From Hygrocybe punicea (lineage: Eukaryota; Basidiomycota; Agaricomycetes; Agaricales; Hygrophoraceae), in assembly GCA_963556145.1 (NCBI GenBank), contig OY744464.1:4526001-4590000 (forward strand): a DNA stretch of 64,000 nt. Reading direction: 5' to 3'. Below the pieces are notes generated by a model. That model was not told the DNA's origin and ran no database searches. It saw nothing but the letters and a program-made list of their open reading frames with translations. Numbering within the stretch: the stretch's first letter is position 1; each line of letters starts with the position of its first letter. Made by a program: the position numbers and the translations under genes. Positions 27,461 through 40,061 of the stretch are shown here, piece by piece.

Positions 27461-27871
27461 CCCGTTCAGCGGTCACTGTTTCGAGTTAAAGGAGTTGCGT
27501 GAGAATTCGATCACGTGAATGGATGTATGTTTTTGATCATCTTCAAAATGAACCGAATTCAAGTCCAAATTCTTTGAAGTTCACGCGGTTCACGGCTGGT
27601 CTGTGACAGTTCTACTCATAGTACTAGAACTTGGGCTGTGTAGGCGCTCGAAGCGCCCATATTACACTCATTGGGTTTAAGTTTAAGGTCTGTCAGATGC
27701 TTTGTTTTGATCCAATCATTTACTAATCTGCCTAACGACCTTCAAGTTTGGCTGTGCTGCAGTTTTTGTTCTTCCAGCCTCAAGCTCGAGCTTCCTCGAC
27801 CGTTCGACCATTTCTTATCTTATTCTCGAGCGCTTTCTTGTTCCCGGGTGGAACTGCTCCTTAGACTTGTA
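27461..27871. promoter_or_regulatory. Divergent promoter between csn4 and the repeat-exon gene
   Basis: About 410 bp between two start codons that face away from each other. It includes the sequence TGTTTTGATC and short T-rich runs near the right side but no recognised element. It should hold both promoters and 5' UTRs. Confidence 0.45.
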
Positions 27872-30800
27872 ATGTCTCGTTTCACCGCCTCCCCATTCCG
27901 CAGGCCATCTCCATACGACTTGATTCTTCCAATGCACTCCTCGAATCCCCCCGAAACGAAGAACGGCGCTGTTGGTCTTACCCGGAGTGCAGGAGCAATA
28001 CCTGCCTTACTCCCTCTGGATTTCGATCATGCAAAACTACAGTCTTCAGCACCAATCACGGATACGACTGGTTCGCACATCCGACGGACATCATCACTGA
28101 CTTACCATAACTCGTCTCTTCGCGAGTCTCTCGAGCGGACGGTCCAGAGGAGTCCCAAAATGTTAATCGTCGTCATACCACCCCGGGCATTTTCACAGGA
28201 GCATGGGCAACTCGGACATACCTTATCCTCAGGGCCTCGCTATAGACTGTCTCAAGGAGTGTTAATGCCACTTTTTCCGACGGTTTGTTCAGTGCTCATC
28301 ATCTCAATTTCTTGTCTAAACCATTCAATTTCAAGATGTATGGTCAGCTAAGTGCCATAGCGCGCGAATACAACTTTCCAAGTACCACCGGTCTTTGTCT
28401 TTATCTTCATTATTGGGATGGCGGGGTTACACATACTCCACGTATTTCTGATGACACCTGGTCACTCCTTTGGGGGAGCATTTTTGAGTCGCACTCTCCA
28501 GCTAGCCCCGTCAACTCACATCCCCCGATCAACGGACGAATAGAGTTTGACATTGATTTGACCCTGGCTCGGTGGTATGCCTCATGGATATCCTCATCTC
28601 GAAGGCGGAACATGGACTTTCCTATTTCAATAGGCACGCAGTCAATGTCCCATTCTCGCCATGATAGCAGGACCACATATGCCGAGGAACAGGCTGGCGA
28701 CGTTCAGATGGATGATGATACTGTTGCTCAGCAACCCAAAGCTTCCGTGCCTACTCTTCGACATATTCCAAAGAAGTTGTCATTGGTGGATAGATTTGAT
28801 CGTTTAAAACAAGTTGGGCCTCACGCGTTGCCGCCCGTAGTCCAGGAAAATCTACCGAAAACGTCAACACATGATCTCCAACGACGAGTCAATTCTTGGA
28901 TGGCTGCGGCGTCGTTGGCGTCGGCTCCACTGCCTTCGAAACACCAAACGATTCTTGGGCCTGCTACAGTACCGAACCTGCCACCTCTCGAACCACTGGA
29001 GGACAGCCCTGCCGCTGAATTCAACCTTGACGACTTTACCTGGTCTGTTTCCTCACCAGGCGCTTCAGACTGCAATCTCGATTCACCTTTATCATATTAT
29101 CACTCTCCTTCTCTTCACCTCGCAAACCGAGTGATGGGTTCGGTGTGTTTAACACCTTCCGTATGCACTTCACGTACACATTCCGTTTACGAAATCCCCT
29201 CACCTGTTTCCGTGGCGTCGCACATTCCTTCGCCTGACCTGGGGCAACGCATGGTGGATGATAGCCCACCCACTCCCTCGACCATGACCAGTTGGGGACC
29301 GCAGTCTTATCCTCCTTCCCCCTTAAGCTACTATCAATCACCATCTGTGGACATTGGGGCCCGCAACAGTTTTAGTCGACCCGCTACCCCCTCCACTGCG
29401 ACTAGTTGGGGCCCTCCCTCATCCTGGCCTGCTTCTCCTGGCAGCGATCATATGGCGCCGTCGATCCATCTGGGCGAACGTGGTGACTGGAGTCGACCAG
29501 CGACACCTTCCACTGCAACCTCTTGGGGTGCCAACCCTCCAAGTCTTTCTACGCCTATCCACGTTCATCCACCTGACGCGGGGCAGCGTGTATTCTGTCA
29601 TCCGGCAACTGCTGGTGCTCTGGCAACGCCTTGGGTCCACATTTGGCCCTATTATAAGTATGAAGCCCCAAGAACTTCCAAACTTTCACATCAAATGGCG
29701 GAACAGCCGGTTTCTGTTGCCCTTGAGAGCTTGTTTGATTATCCCTACCTTAATATCTGTAAGTTATTCATTGATGTGTTCAAATAGCCAGGTCTCACAC
29801 AAGCGTCGAACCAGATCCCGCCACATATCCACATTTCGATCTTTATCCGGTTGTTGTACCTATAGCAGAGAACACGAACTCAGGTTATCCTCACTTTGAC
29901 TTGTATCCAACTTTGCCTTCTACCCAGCAGACGAAGCAAGTTGTCTCACAGGCGAACTTAGTGGCCCCTCCAGCTTCGTGCCGTATGTTTTGAGTTACGT
30001 TTGTGATTCTAGTTTTGACCCTTCTATTAGACTCTGCTGTCTACGTCGAAAATTTGAATGAGAGTTCCCAACCAAAAGTCATAGAATGCTCGTCCGTCAT
30101 CACCGTCAAACTTGCAGTACAATATCCATCATTTGACCTCTGTATGTCCAAATTATTCTTTGAGTTTTCATTAATTTCGTTCCGAAGATCCCGCAGTTTA
30201 CCCCAATGTCGTCCCATACCCTCCCAGAAATCTACGGTCAGCTCCTGATTTTATCCAGCTGGCATCATATCTCGATTGTGAATATTTGTTAGTCTTGTCA
30301 CATATGCTCAGCCTGTTGATGATTCTTGTCAGATGACGTCGACATTAAATCCAAACACGTACCCGACCAGCCTGGTGCTCTGTACCCTACTTTTGATTTG
30401 TGTAGGTTCAGTATTCTTATCCAGTGGTTCATGGCCTTACAATACCTGAGCAGACCCCATGATGTATCCCGCTTTCAATATCTATCCAGCCATTCCAATT
30501 CAGGACGTCGGTGAGTTCTGATTTTTGGGGTTCACTTTGGAATATCCATTGGATTTTGTTTTTAGCTCCTTTTGGCTGTAAGGGTTCGCCTTTGAACGGC
30601 TCATGGCGACCATCAGCATATCCTACGTTCGACCTTTGTATGCTGCTAGACTGGGAAGGAGCCACAAAAGCTTATTCTTTGTCCCTTCTAGATCCCGCCA
30701 TTTATCCTCATTTTGACCTTTACCCGGCCACTTTAAAAGTCATAAATGACGAAGCCGTAGATTTAACGGCGGCCAAGTATCCGTCGTTTGATCTATGTCA

Positions 30801-32585
30801 GTTCCTTCATCCGACTGTCGCTTTCTCAGACTCACTGGTGAACTGGCAGACCCTGCTGTCTATCCATATTTCGACATTTATAGACCATCAACGGTCGAAA
30901 ATACCCGAGTACAGGTCCCAGATCAGGCTGAGATGAGTTGTCCTGCGGGTGATCTATGTGCTTTTTTGCCACTGGCGCTATATTTTAACTTGCCACTGAC
31001 ATTTTTTTTTCATTGTTAGATTTAGATAAGCCACTGTGTCGTATTGATCCATACCCCGTCAAATCGGAGACCGTTGTTGAGTCCGATGCTGTCACAGTGA
31101 AGCCATGGGCTAAATATCCCGCGTTCGACCTCTGTCGGTGTTTCTGTGTTTTTTGCTTATTGTGTTTACCTATGACATATCATCGTTAGATCCGCCTGTG
31201 TATCCTAATTTTGACCTCTACCCTACCAATTCGAAGAGGCAGGAGTCCAATACCATCACAGTGAGGTTACCGGCTATGTATCCTGCATTCGATATATGTA
31301 TGCTTTCCTGCATCGATGTTTACTTGTTCGTATTAACCGATGAGTTTTTTCCCGTTGCTAGACCCACCTGTATATCCTCATCTTGACTCCTACCCCAACA
31401 ATTCGATGATGCAAGATACCGATACTGTCATAGTGAGGTTACCTGCTATATATCCCGCGTTCGATCTATGTATGTTCCTGCGTCAATTTGTTCTTATTGG
31501 GTCGACTCATGATATCATAGATCCTTCAACTTATCCTCACTTCAATTTATGGCCATCTATCCAAATTTCTCCCACGTTGGTATTGAATGATGACTTCCTG
31601 GGACAAGATTGCCGAAGGGTTTCGCAACCTTACCACGAGCCTCAACAAATGTCGCTCCAAGCAGTGCACCTGCAAGGCAAACCATTCAAATTGCATAGTG
31701 ACCTGCACGATTCAGTTTTCCCAGATGGTAACGTGTCCACACCTAGTGGAACAGCCACTGGACATAACAAATCGGAATCTATTCATTCTCGATACACTCC
31801 GGCCGACGAATCGATGAGACAGCAGTTCAAGGAGGTATCTAAGCCGTTCAAGGACCTCCACCATTCTGTGTCACCGGATGGCAAGGATTCACTGGCTACA
31901 GGAACCATCGGGAACCACCAGCCGAAATCAGGTTACTCTCAACGAGTTCACCCCGAAACTGGCCATCTCTCGACGTCACCCCCTTCTGTTGTTGCTGCTA
32001 ATGGACATTGGTCAGGATCGGAGAAGGCCTCAGTTTTAATGCCCAACGTGATAAGAAAGCTCCCTGTAACTCCAACAAACAACAATGCCCGGATCCCTGC
32101 CACCACATTGCCAATGTCGTCCCAATCCGACTTTATAAGAGCACTGCCTAATCCGCCCAATGGGAATCCGTCCACCTCTTCCCCAACAAATCGTTCGCGG
32201 CGTGGCATACCTGCGACGTCGAGCCAGAGCGATTTGATGGCTTCACCTCTCAGATCTGTGAGCGATCTTGTTCTCTACCATAGCCGCTCTCTGCCGGAGT
32301 CTGCTCCATTACTAAGACCTCCACGGAAACGAGACAGTCTTGTTTTACAGAGAGTAAAGACTCACAATACTTGTGAGTTCTATGTTCTCTGCCTCGGTAG
32401 TGATTAACCTGCTCTGGACAGCTGCAGCTGACTTTGAAGCATCACCGGTGGATTTTACCGGGACTCTCGCTAAATTCCCGATGCCTCCCCTCCCCCCTGT
32501 TCCTCCTGTTCCTGCGGTGCCAAGAGTTGAACCTTCCAAGTTCCCATACGCACCAAACAGTGTACCACTGACTCAGAATCATTAA
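27872..32585 (+). CDS. Protein of unknown function with tandem YPxFDLY repeat exons
   Basis: Function not recognised. Model of 15 exons, 1319 aa: 27872..28282, 28336..29758, 29815..29982, 30031..30141, 30188..30277, 30333..30401, 30454..30510, 30566..30637, 30692..30796, 30850..30957, 31020..31133, 31190..31297, 31362..31469, 31521..32372, 32422..32585. The N-terminal part contains a globular-looking block (YGQLSAIAREYNFPSTTGLCLYLHY). A low-complexity region repeats RPATPSTATSWG and SPSxHLGxR. From exon 3 on, short exons of 57-168 nt each carry one or two copies of a motif like DPAVYPHFDLYP. Every intron in the array is in phase 1, mostly at the same place, after the first base of the Tyr/Cys codon that ends the motif. 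The C-terminal exons are Ser/Pro-rich. Probably a disordered multivalent protein; no signal peptide or membrane segment is evident. Confidence 0.8.
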
Positions 32586-32665
32586 GTTATGGCATGATTG
32601 TCAGATCATGTTTGACATTCGGATGTTGATAATAGCATGTAATGAGCACGTCGCCATGCTGTTTG

Positions 32666-33643
32666 TTATACACCCTCCGCAGCATCCTCACTGCCCTTGT
32701 CAAGCGGGTTTGAGCAATCCTTACCGAGTTCGCCTCCTAACATGTGCCCAGAACCAGGCATCTCCTTGGCAGTAGTTAACATGGGAGAATCCTGTGGTAG
32801 AGATTCTCGTCGACCTGCAACAGCTCGAGCCTCCCTTCTTGTTTTCTCCCGCTCATCGTGAAGTGTTTTCGTCTTACGATCATCGAGAAATGCTAATTTG
32901 ACCTAGACAAAGCTCAAGGGTGACTCTCATTGTCCCAAAAGATGGTAAAGTTGACCTTGACTGCAGCGGCTTCTGCAGCAGCTTTGGCGTCTTTTTTTGA
33001 TTGATCCGCTCGCTCGCGTTTCTGAGTCTCTAGGTAGATGAAGTCTTTGAGAATATCGGCGCCCATGCGCAAATCGGACAGCTTCTGTGGATTGAAAACA
33101 TAGTAAGGTTGAAAATCTTGAACCTGCCGACTCAGTTGGATGAGGCGCAGAATCAATCCACAAGACGACAAAGTTTACATCTGGCCGGAATCCGAGCTTG
33201 GCTATGAGTGAGACTGTGAATAGCGTCGGCATTTATCAACAGGACGTACAGCGATCGCAAACTCTAGGGCGCCTTTTGGATCCATGAGACGGAGTTTGAT
33301 CGTTTGGTTGGTTGGCTTAAAACGTTGATACTTCGGATTGTCCGGTTCAGCCAGCAGGTTATCGGCAATTTTTAACAATGTCTGAAGGACCTCAATCCAT
33401 CCGCTTTGGCCAAAAAATGGCCATACATACTTTAAGAGAGTCCATGGCAGTTGGGTACGAGTTTGGGCGCATGATACCAGGTTCAATGAGCCGCCGAAAG
33501 GCCTGACGTTTTTCGTAATCTGCAGCAATCTGTGCGGGGGAACGAACAGGTGATTGTTGATGCGTCCTAAGTTCTGCAGCCGCAGCAATGGCGTCAGGAG
33601 AGACATTGGTATCGGAATGAATCGAGAGTGGAGGAGTAGACAT
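32666..33643 (-). CDS. PUB-domain protein
   Basis: Model: complement(join(32666..32902,32956..33123,33179..33196,33250..33381,33431..33643)), 255 aa. The central part (residues about 72-140) resembles a PUB domain, the p97/Cdc48-binding fold of PNGase and UBX-type proteins: TLLKIADNLLAEPDNPKYQRFKP, LRLMDPKGALEFAIALGFRPD, then FQPYYVFNP. Exon 3 is only 18 nt and encodes LGFRPD, a core strand of the fold, so it must be included. The C-terminal half is a charged Arg/Lys/Ala-rich helix. A role in Cdc48-linked proteostasis is inferred from the domain only. The N-terminus contains SPxxIAADYEKRQAFRRLIEPGI, a short conserved-looking helix. Confidence 0.75.
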
Positions 33644-33870
33644 TGTGAAACTTGAATAAGTTGATTATTTCACGTGATACATTTGTGACTACCTTTACTC
33701 TATGTTCGTGCAGGCTATAGTTTTGGTCAATTTTGAGGGTATATGGAGAGAGTTGTGATTACAGAATAGCAATCTTCTTTTTGGGGGAAAAAACACGCAG
33801 AGGTTTTTTCAAACCCGAAACCAAGGTCCAGACTTAAACGAGGAGTCCGATGAGCTGCGATTCCCATATT

Positions 33871-35257
33871 TTAGGAGCCCAGCGACGCGTCGAGCGAAGT
33901 GGACTCCCAATCATTAGGCGGTGGGCTCTCTTCCGAGTAGTCTTCGTCTGTTGTCAGACGGTGATGGACTGGTGAGGCGGATCGTCGCCAGGCGCCATCA
34001 GGCCATTTGTAGTCTCGATTACGGTGGGAAGGGGTGCTGGGACCTGTCCTTTGTGTTAAGCCAATTCGTTGGTCAGCCTGTTGTCAAAGGGGGGGTTAAG
34101 ACGGGGAGCATGCATGGTGCAAAACAGGAGCATGCGTGGTGCAAAGTAGGAGCATGCGTGGTGCAAAGTAGAAGCATGCATGGTGCAAAGTAGGAGCATG
34201 CGTGGTGCAAAACAGGAGCATGCGTGCAAACGGGGGCACGGATGGCATAACGCGGGCGCATGCAATATGGGGGTGCGAGTGGCGGGTAATGGGCGATGTT
34301 CGTGGAATAGAGCAGAGAATCTTGATTAGCTGATGAATGGGAAACAGGTATGGGAGGGAGACTTACGCAGAAGTCCCTCTCATTGTCTCTGGTTCTGCGA
34401 TCTTCCCAATAAACTTCTTCCCTGGTTTTGCGCATGATGTCTTCGTTAATGACGGCAATGTTGTATGCACCTCGTGGCGAGGGTATGGCGAGGTGCCATA
34501 GTCGGCGTTGTCTGGCTTGGTAAAGCAGGAGTGCCTTCTGGTCTAATGTGTCACGGGAGGACCTGAATTCATGGACCTGCAAGTTGCCCCAGAAGGTGGC
34601 GAGCATGATGACGCGCTCAGCAGGCCATTCTGCTGCTTCCATGGCTAGTATCATTCTGGGTACAGCTTGACAGAAGTCCTCCCATGGTATGTCTTTGTCG
34701 TCGACGGCTTTTTTGGAGTGACGGGCGGCTGCCGCGGTGACCCAAGAAGTGGATCCATCGGGGTTTCGGGAAATTGCCATAGCATCGTCATCTACTGTCG
34801 TGCTAGTTTTCATGGCGTCATCTAGGCCGTCGTTGGTGTAGTACCATAATTCAATATATTGGCCTTTTTCCATCATTTTGGTGGCATAGTTGGAGGCGAA
34901 GACCGGCGCGATGGTGGGCATTGGTCGATCGGGTATTGGGATGTATTTCGTCTTATTCTTCTTCATCGTGTCCTTACGGAGGGCCTCCTGTTCTTGAGCG
35001 AGCAGTAATGCTCGCTGTTCGGCGGCTTCCTGTTCGCGTAGTATCTCGTTTGCTTGTGCTGCAATGTCGTTCTGGTGCTGATCCTGCCATTGTTGCTTTT
35101 CCAGGTTGTTGCCGGCCCTCCAGACGTTGACCAGAAGTAGGGCGGCTTGTTCGTCTGTGGTATTGGCATTGACGAAGGGGGCACGGACCAGTGCATACGT
35201 CTCGGATGCGAAGTCGGGGCATTGGAGGAGTGCGTGGTCAAACTGGATTCTATTCAT
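33871..35257 (-). CDS. Gag-like dispersed protein of unknown function
   Basis: Two exons, complement(join(33871..34077,34367..35257)), 365 aa. Exon 1 begins MNRIQFDHALLQCPDF, has a Gln/Ala/Glu-rich coiled coil near residues 55-95, and then a compact region (YATKMMEKGQYIELWYYTND; DKDIPWEDFCQAVPRMILAM). Exon 2 encodes a short acidic tail ending STSLDASLGS. The join at 34367/34077 is phase 0 with strong GTAAGT and CAACAG sites. The 289-bp intron, much longer than its neighbours, contains a 22-bp minisatellite. The architecture (helical, coiled coil, no enzyme motif) resembles Gag-derived proteins, and I believe similar proteins are multicopy in mushrooms, but no LTRs or TIRs were seen around it. 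Function unknown. Confidence 0.65.
34106..34231. repeat. 22-bp minisatellite in an intron
   Basis: Five tandem 22-bp units plus a partial sixth, of the form GAGCATGCRTGGTGCAAARYAG. Units differ mainly at two positions (G/A in the middle, GT/AC near the end). It lies wholly within the intron of the gag-like gene. Confidence 0.93.
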
Positions 35258-35456
35258 TTTGCAAGAAAAGAAAGAAAAGATGGCCACTCTGAGAGGAGCA
35301 GATGGATATCTTAGATAGCGACGAGTGAAGGTGCGAGGCTGAGAGCCTTGGACCTTAACTCGCCCAATTCGTACATAGACTTAATTCTAATTTACCCTCG
35401 TTCCTCGTGTTTTTAGAAAGCAATCTTTACTCCAAATAGTTCGTCGAGTTCAAGCC

Positions 35457-38400
35457 TTATGGGTAAGTTAAACGTCGGGTATCGTTTGCGGAGAGACCGT
35501 CGTCCTGCGAACTTTCACTACTCCACCCTGCTCCAACTGCTACATCCGCATACTGTATCATGCTCGAAGTCCACTTTGAGCGCGACCTCATAGGAACACT
35601 GTTGGAAGGTGAGACCGGTCCCGACAGTAGGGCCGATGTGCAAGGATGTTGTTCAGGAGCAGCTTGTAGTCTAGAATTGTTTGTCACGATGTCTGGTACA
35701 TATTTCCGTCGAATGAGAGGTGCGCGAATGTGAGAGGGAAGTCGGCTTTCGTCTTTTTCCTGTGGCGTCGAAATACCGGAAGCGCTCGATAACGTGGCTC
35801 CACGCTTTAACAACCAATGGGCGCCATTCGTGAGCGCTGCCTCCTCATCAGTATCCATCGAAAGAGGAAGATCTGAACCAGTTGGCGCAGGCGACGCAGA
35901 GATACGGGATACAAGAGGACCAACCTCGCCGCGTCGATCCGCTTGAGGTGCTTGTGAGTCTGGTAGAAATCCCCGAGCCTTAGACTGCAAAGACCTGCGA
36001 ACGGCTTGCCGACCGAGATGTATGTGGTTTTCTAGACGAGATCGATTTTCGATCATGTGGAGCTGGAGACGCTGATGAACTACAATTCGCGAGCTGTGAT
36101 AGGTTCAAGAACCAACCTTCGGCCATGTAACCATTTCACCTACTCTAATCATCCTTTCAAGTTCGGGAGGATTGGGGTCGCTTAAAATGTGAATCCAGTC
36201 CTACGAGCATCAAATTCTTCAATATACACCGAATACGAACTGAGTCGAACAAACCCAAAAGCGTGTCTTCGGCCATATCCTGACGAAAATGAATACTTAG
36301 ATTGCATTAGAATCCCCTATGACTTACGTTACAGCGCCATCAAATCGTTGCAAGAATACACTGGACCAGTCCTGACCTAAGAGTTGAGGTAGTAGTTCAA
36401 GATCACGAATGACCTTGAAGATGATGGGTCGAATGTATGGCTCGTGCGCGAGAAATAGATATACCTTGAAGTTCTTCGTGAGCTCGAGCTTCAACCACTG
36501 TTCAGCGGCAGAAAGCAGGAAATTTCCCCTCCAGCCTTGCGTCGTCAGCTTCTTTGGAGAGCGACACCACCTGCAAAGGACAAACCTTTACCCTTCCTAT
36601 GAGCTACAGGCTTCCCAGCTGATCCCCGAGGAGCAAAAAAGAACAAATGGACATGTGGGTTAACCTGTGAAACTATAGGATGCGTGACTGGAACAGATCT
36701 CTAAGATTGGTTGACTCAAAGAACCGAAAGCATACCGTTGAAGTACAAGTTCAATGCTTGAATGGGAATATCGACCCTAAATAGAGTATGCAGTTCTTAG
36801 TTATCGAAAATCGAGTTGATTGTACCTCAGTGAGCCGTCCTTGAACCTGCTTCCCCAATTCCAGGGTACGAGACGCCCATCCTTGAGCTTTTGCATTAGA
36901 ACAACCGGGTTCAAAATCCCGGGTACCGCAGCTGAAGCAAGCAGAGCAGTCCATATGACCGTATCCGGAGCAGTCAAATAGTTAAGCAGTTTAGTAGGAC
37001 TACAAAAAGTGGGCTTCAATGTCTCAAAACATGGTGTAAATCTATCGTAACTTACGAATGCTGATCAGCAGGTATAACGGAAATATTGAGAACGCGGCCT
37101 GTCCTCATATACGCTTCTTTGAAGGTTGTTGATCCACGAGTAAAGTAAGTACACTGTAAACATGGAGGGTTTTCAACAAACCAATCCCCGTGAATTGTTA
37201 CTCTACTGACTTTTCTCGCCCAGAGAAGACTTCCGAACAAGTCAACCTCTTGACAATATGCCTCTTGACCACTCACCTGTCGAACCTAGCTCCTGTAATC
37301 CACAAACGCTTGAACCAGACATGAAATGGTTCTTCGCAGGCCGTTATTCTGTTGGCGATGTTTGGGACGAGTAAAAATTGCAGTTCTTCGTCTGTACGAG
37401 TACATGCGAGGGCAGCGACGAGACCGCCTGCAGATGTGCCAGTGATGACACGAGGAAGAAGACGAGCATCGAATAGTGCTTTCACTACACCAAAATGGTC
37501 TGGTATGAAAGTGATTGAAGCAGTATGTCTATTTTCATTTCATTACACCGGCGCCACTCACAGTAACCAAATGAAGCACCGCCAGAAAGGCAAAGTGCAC
37601 TGGCTCCAAAATTTGTGTTGGCAGCCTTGAAAAACCGCTTCTTTTCTTCATTGGACAGCTCTGTTGTTTCGCGAATGTACTCCAGAGCCATTTCTTGCTC
37701 CCCGATGTAGGCTTTTGCAGAATAGATAAGGTGGAAGATGATGAGCGGTCTGTCCAGGACTTGCCTTCAATAAGATCTTTTGTTCCGAGGAAGGTCTTTT
37801 ATAGCATGGTATCAATATTGCCATACGTGGGTAAGAAAATTACTCCCTACCTCGCTATACAACCTGTTCAAGATATATTGTGAAGTTCAGGCTCGATAAT
37901 TAGCTCATATCTCACCTGGGCGACTCCACGCCGGCGAAGTTTGCGCGAAGGCACGTTTCGAGCACCCCGAGGACACCACGAACATCATTCTTCTCTCGCA
38001 AATTTTTCAGCGATCGTCTCACCTGGAAGGAATTAAGAAATATCATCTGGTAGAGATTGCCGATTCACCTTCTTCACGAGCTTCCAGTCGTAAAATGGGT
38101 CTTCGTCAACTTTCTTCCAGTCTTGGAAATGAAGATATTCGTCGAGTGTCTCCGCTGCATCTTTCCATTCCTGCAGTCAAGACAATGCTAATCTGGTAAG
38201 ACTGATGGAAACTTTCGAAACAGGTCAATGCACCTGATAAGTGCGTGCTCCTCGAAGCCTCTTTCGAAGTATGCCTTTCCTTCCACGCCCTTGAATAACA
38301 TCCCAGAGGAATGAATGCCATGAAGATATGGTGGATTGATGGTCCACTCACATGCGGACAACCATTCTTTCGTGTTCACCAATTGCCGAATGAGAATATA

Positions 38401-38924
38401 GAAACCAAATTCCGCAGCAATCAACACAAATATGAAGAACTGCAAATTGAACTCACGTTAGCTGTATTCATTTTTTGGGCCATGATTCATACCAGCAATG
38501 GCCACCGGAGCAGAAGAAAAAGCCAATCCTGCCTTTTGACGATGGATCTATCTCTTTTCCGTCTCCTGTACAGACATTAGCGCTGCAAGGAAATCGAGTG
38601 AATACATAACTCGGCACCTACTTTTTCACCTTCAGATTCACAGGTGCAAAATCGGACAAAGCTGACACCTTTCGCACACGGATGCTGTGCGGCAAAGGTG
38701 TATCGGGAAGGAGTGGGGATGTTTCGTTAGAGTCGTGGCCAGTAAGCTCATCTGCCACAAGAGCGGCTGCGAAAGCTTGCATGTGCCTGTGAACGGTCAA
38801 CCACCATATGGCCCAGTGAGAGATGTCTTCGGAATACTGACAATTCGTCAACATAGTCAGCATGTAATTCCCCCGCCATTCTACGTGCATTTCTTGCATC
38901 GTTGAGTGGTTGACCTTGCGGCAT
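35457..38924 (-). CDS. Patatin-like triacylglycerol lipase (DUF3336, Tgl4/Tgl5-type)
   Basis: Predicted lipid-droplet lipase that hydrolyses triacylglycerol. About 20 short exons on the minus strand. Order along the protein: Ser/Thr-rich N-terminus, one hydrophobic hairpin (LLRWPLL; FIFVLIAAEFGFYILIRQLV), DUF3336 (TYQEWKDAAETLDEYL; DPFYDWKLVKK), patatin domain with oxyanion motif LSGGASFGYYHFG, nucleophile GTSAGG and catalytic Asp in KDGSL, then WPKLHMIENRSRLE and a disordered tail ending at 35457. Notable exons: 13 nt at 37852-37864, 19 nt at 37211-37229 and 25 nt encoding IWPKTRFW. The intron at 37694-37764 uses a GC donor. The 5' end is uncertain: ATG at 38924 or 38899, because the reading frame changes between the first residues and the VRKVSALSDFAPVNLK block. 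Both catalytic residues are intact. Confidence 0.88.
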
Positions 38925-39414
38925 CACGAGTGTGATGGATGCTTGGGGACTGTTTGAAACTATTAGCCCTAGCAGAAGAGAACTTGCCAGAAGTACATTT
39001 GGCCGTTACTCCATAATTTAGATAACGATGACGGCGGACATCTGATAAGTAGTAAGCATTACTTATTATATAATAATAATAATAATAAATTCTCACATCA
39101 GCTTAGCTCGACCTTGTTTGTCCTCAGCGCTGTCCCTGTGCCTTCGATCCGTTGTGGCAATGCGATGGGCGTCGCAGGATTAGGAGTCGACGTGCCTAAC
39201 ACAGGCTAGCGGGACATCTGACCACCCAAATGCCTTATCAATGGCAATCCATCATTCACTGGACCCTTTGGTGATGGCACAGCTTCTGGGCGTTCAACAT
39301 CGGAGATCCCGGTGCTTCAAGTTACAAGGATATAAATTTCTATTTTCCGTTCAAGCCTTCGCATCTCTTCCCACCACCACCACCACCACGACCACCACTG
39401 TATACAACTACGAT
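38925..39414. promoter_or_regulatory. Divergent promoter between lipase and cipC, with microsatellites
   Basis: About 490 bp. An AT-rich microsatellite of ATA/TAA units lies near 39066-39090. A TATA-like ATATAAAT at about 39330 lies some 80 bp upstream of the cipC start. A pyrimidine tract and a CAC-repeat (39371-39398) follow in the likely 5' UTR. The arrangement suggests a strong, regulated core promoter on the cipC side. Confidence 0.55.
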
Positions 39415-40061
39415 ATGGGTATCTTCCATCACGAGTCCCACGAAGCTTCTGCCCATGACGAGGTGTGTAATTGCCAATCGTTCTAGCTTGCTAGCAAGGA
39501 CTGAACCATACACATCTGCCAGTATCACAAGGAGCCCCACAAAGCCAAATTAAGCCACGAGCTCATTGCCGCTGCAGCCTCCTACGAGGTGAGCGTATTG
39601 TATCCAGCACACAATTGTAACGTTAATGAACGATACTATACCAGGCGGCGAAGGCTTATCATCACCATTGCGAAAAGGAGGGAAAGCCCGTCTCTCACGA
39701 GAAGGCCAAGGAACTTCTGTAAGTCTATTTCTCTGGAGATCGTTCATCGAGGTTATATATCCATATTATCAGTGCGGGATTTGCTGGTGCCTTCATTGAT
39801 CGCGAGGTTGAGACGCATGGCGTAAGTACTTAACGTCGAAACTCGCTGATACTCACCGCTTCAATTTCATCATGATCTAGCTTGACCTCCTTGACAAGCA
39901 CAAGGTCAAACATGAAGGTGAGTGAACTTTCGGTTGCAGTAGAGACCGCCATCAACCATTCACTTCATATAGCCAAGCACAAAGTATACGAAAATTTGGA
40001 CCCAGCTGAATTTTTGCAGAAAGAAACGGTCGTTCGTATTGACGAGTACCAAAGAGTTTGA
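39415..40061 (+). CDS. cipC: CipC-like small stress protein (DUF3759)
   Basis: Model: join(39415..39462,39523..39588,39645..39718,39773..39821,39881..39917,39973..40061), 120 aa. The core KLSHELIAAAASYEAAKAYHHHCEKEGKPVSHEKAKELLAGFAGAFIDREVETHGLD is diagnostic of the CipC/DUF3759 family first seen as a concanamycin-induced Aspergillus protein. The N-terminus MGIFHHESHEASAHDEYHKEPHKA is His-rich, which is also typical. The biochemical role is unknown; expression often changes with stress and during host interaction. Six tiny exons in 650 bp is a dense structure for such a small protein. All splice sites are GT-AG and phases close. Confidence 0.93.

Noticed and set aside
34106..34231. CRISPR-like array
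   Set aside because: Units are contiguous without spacers, vary between copies, and lie in a eukaryotic intron: a minisatellite.
38618..38924. A confident start codon for the lipase
   Set aside because: Two ATGs (38924 and 38899) lie in different frames and neither joins the conserved block without an assumed weak intron, so the 5' end is left uncertain.
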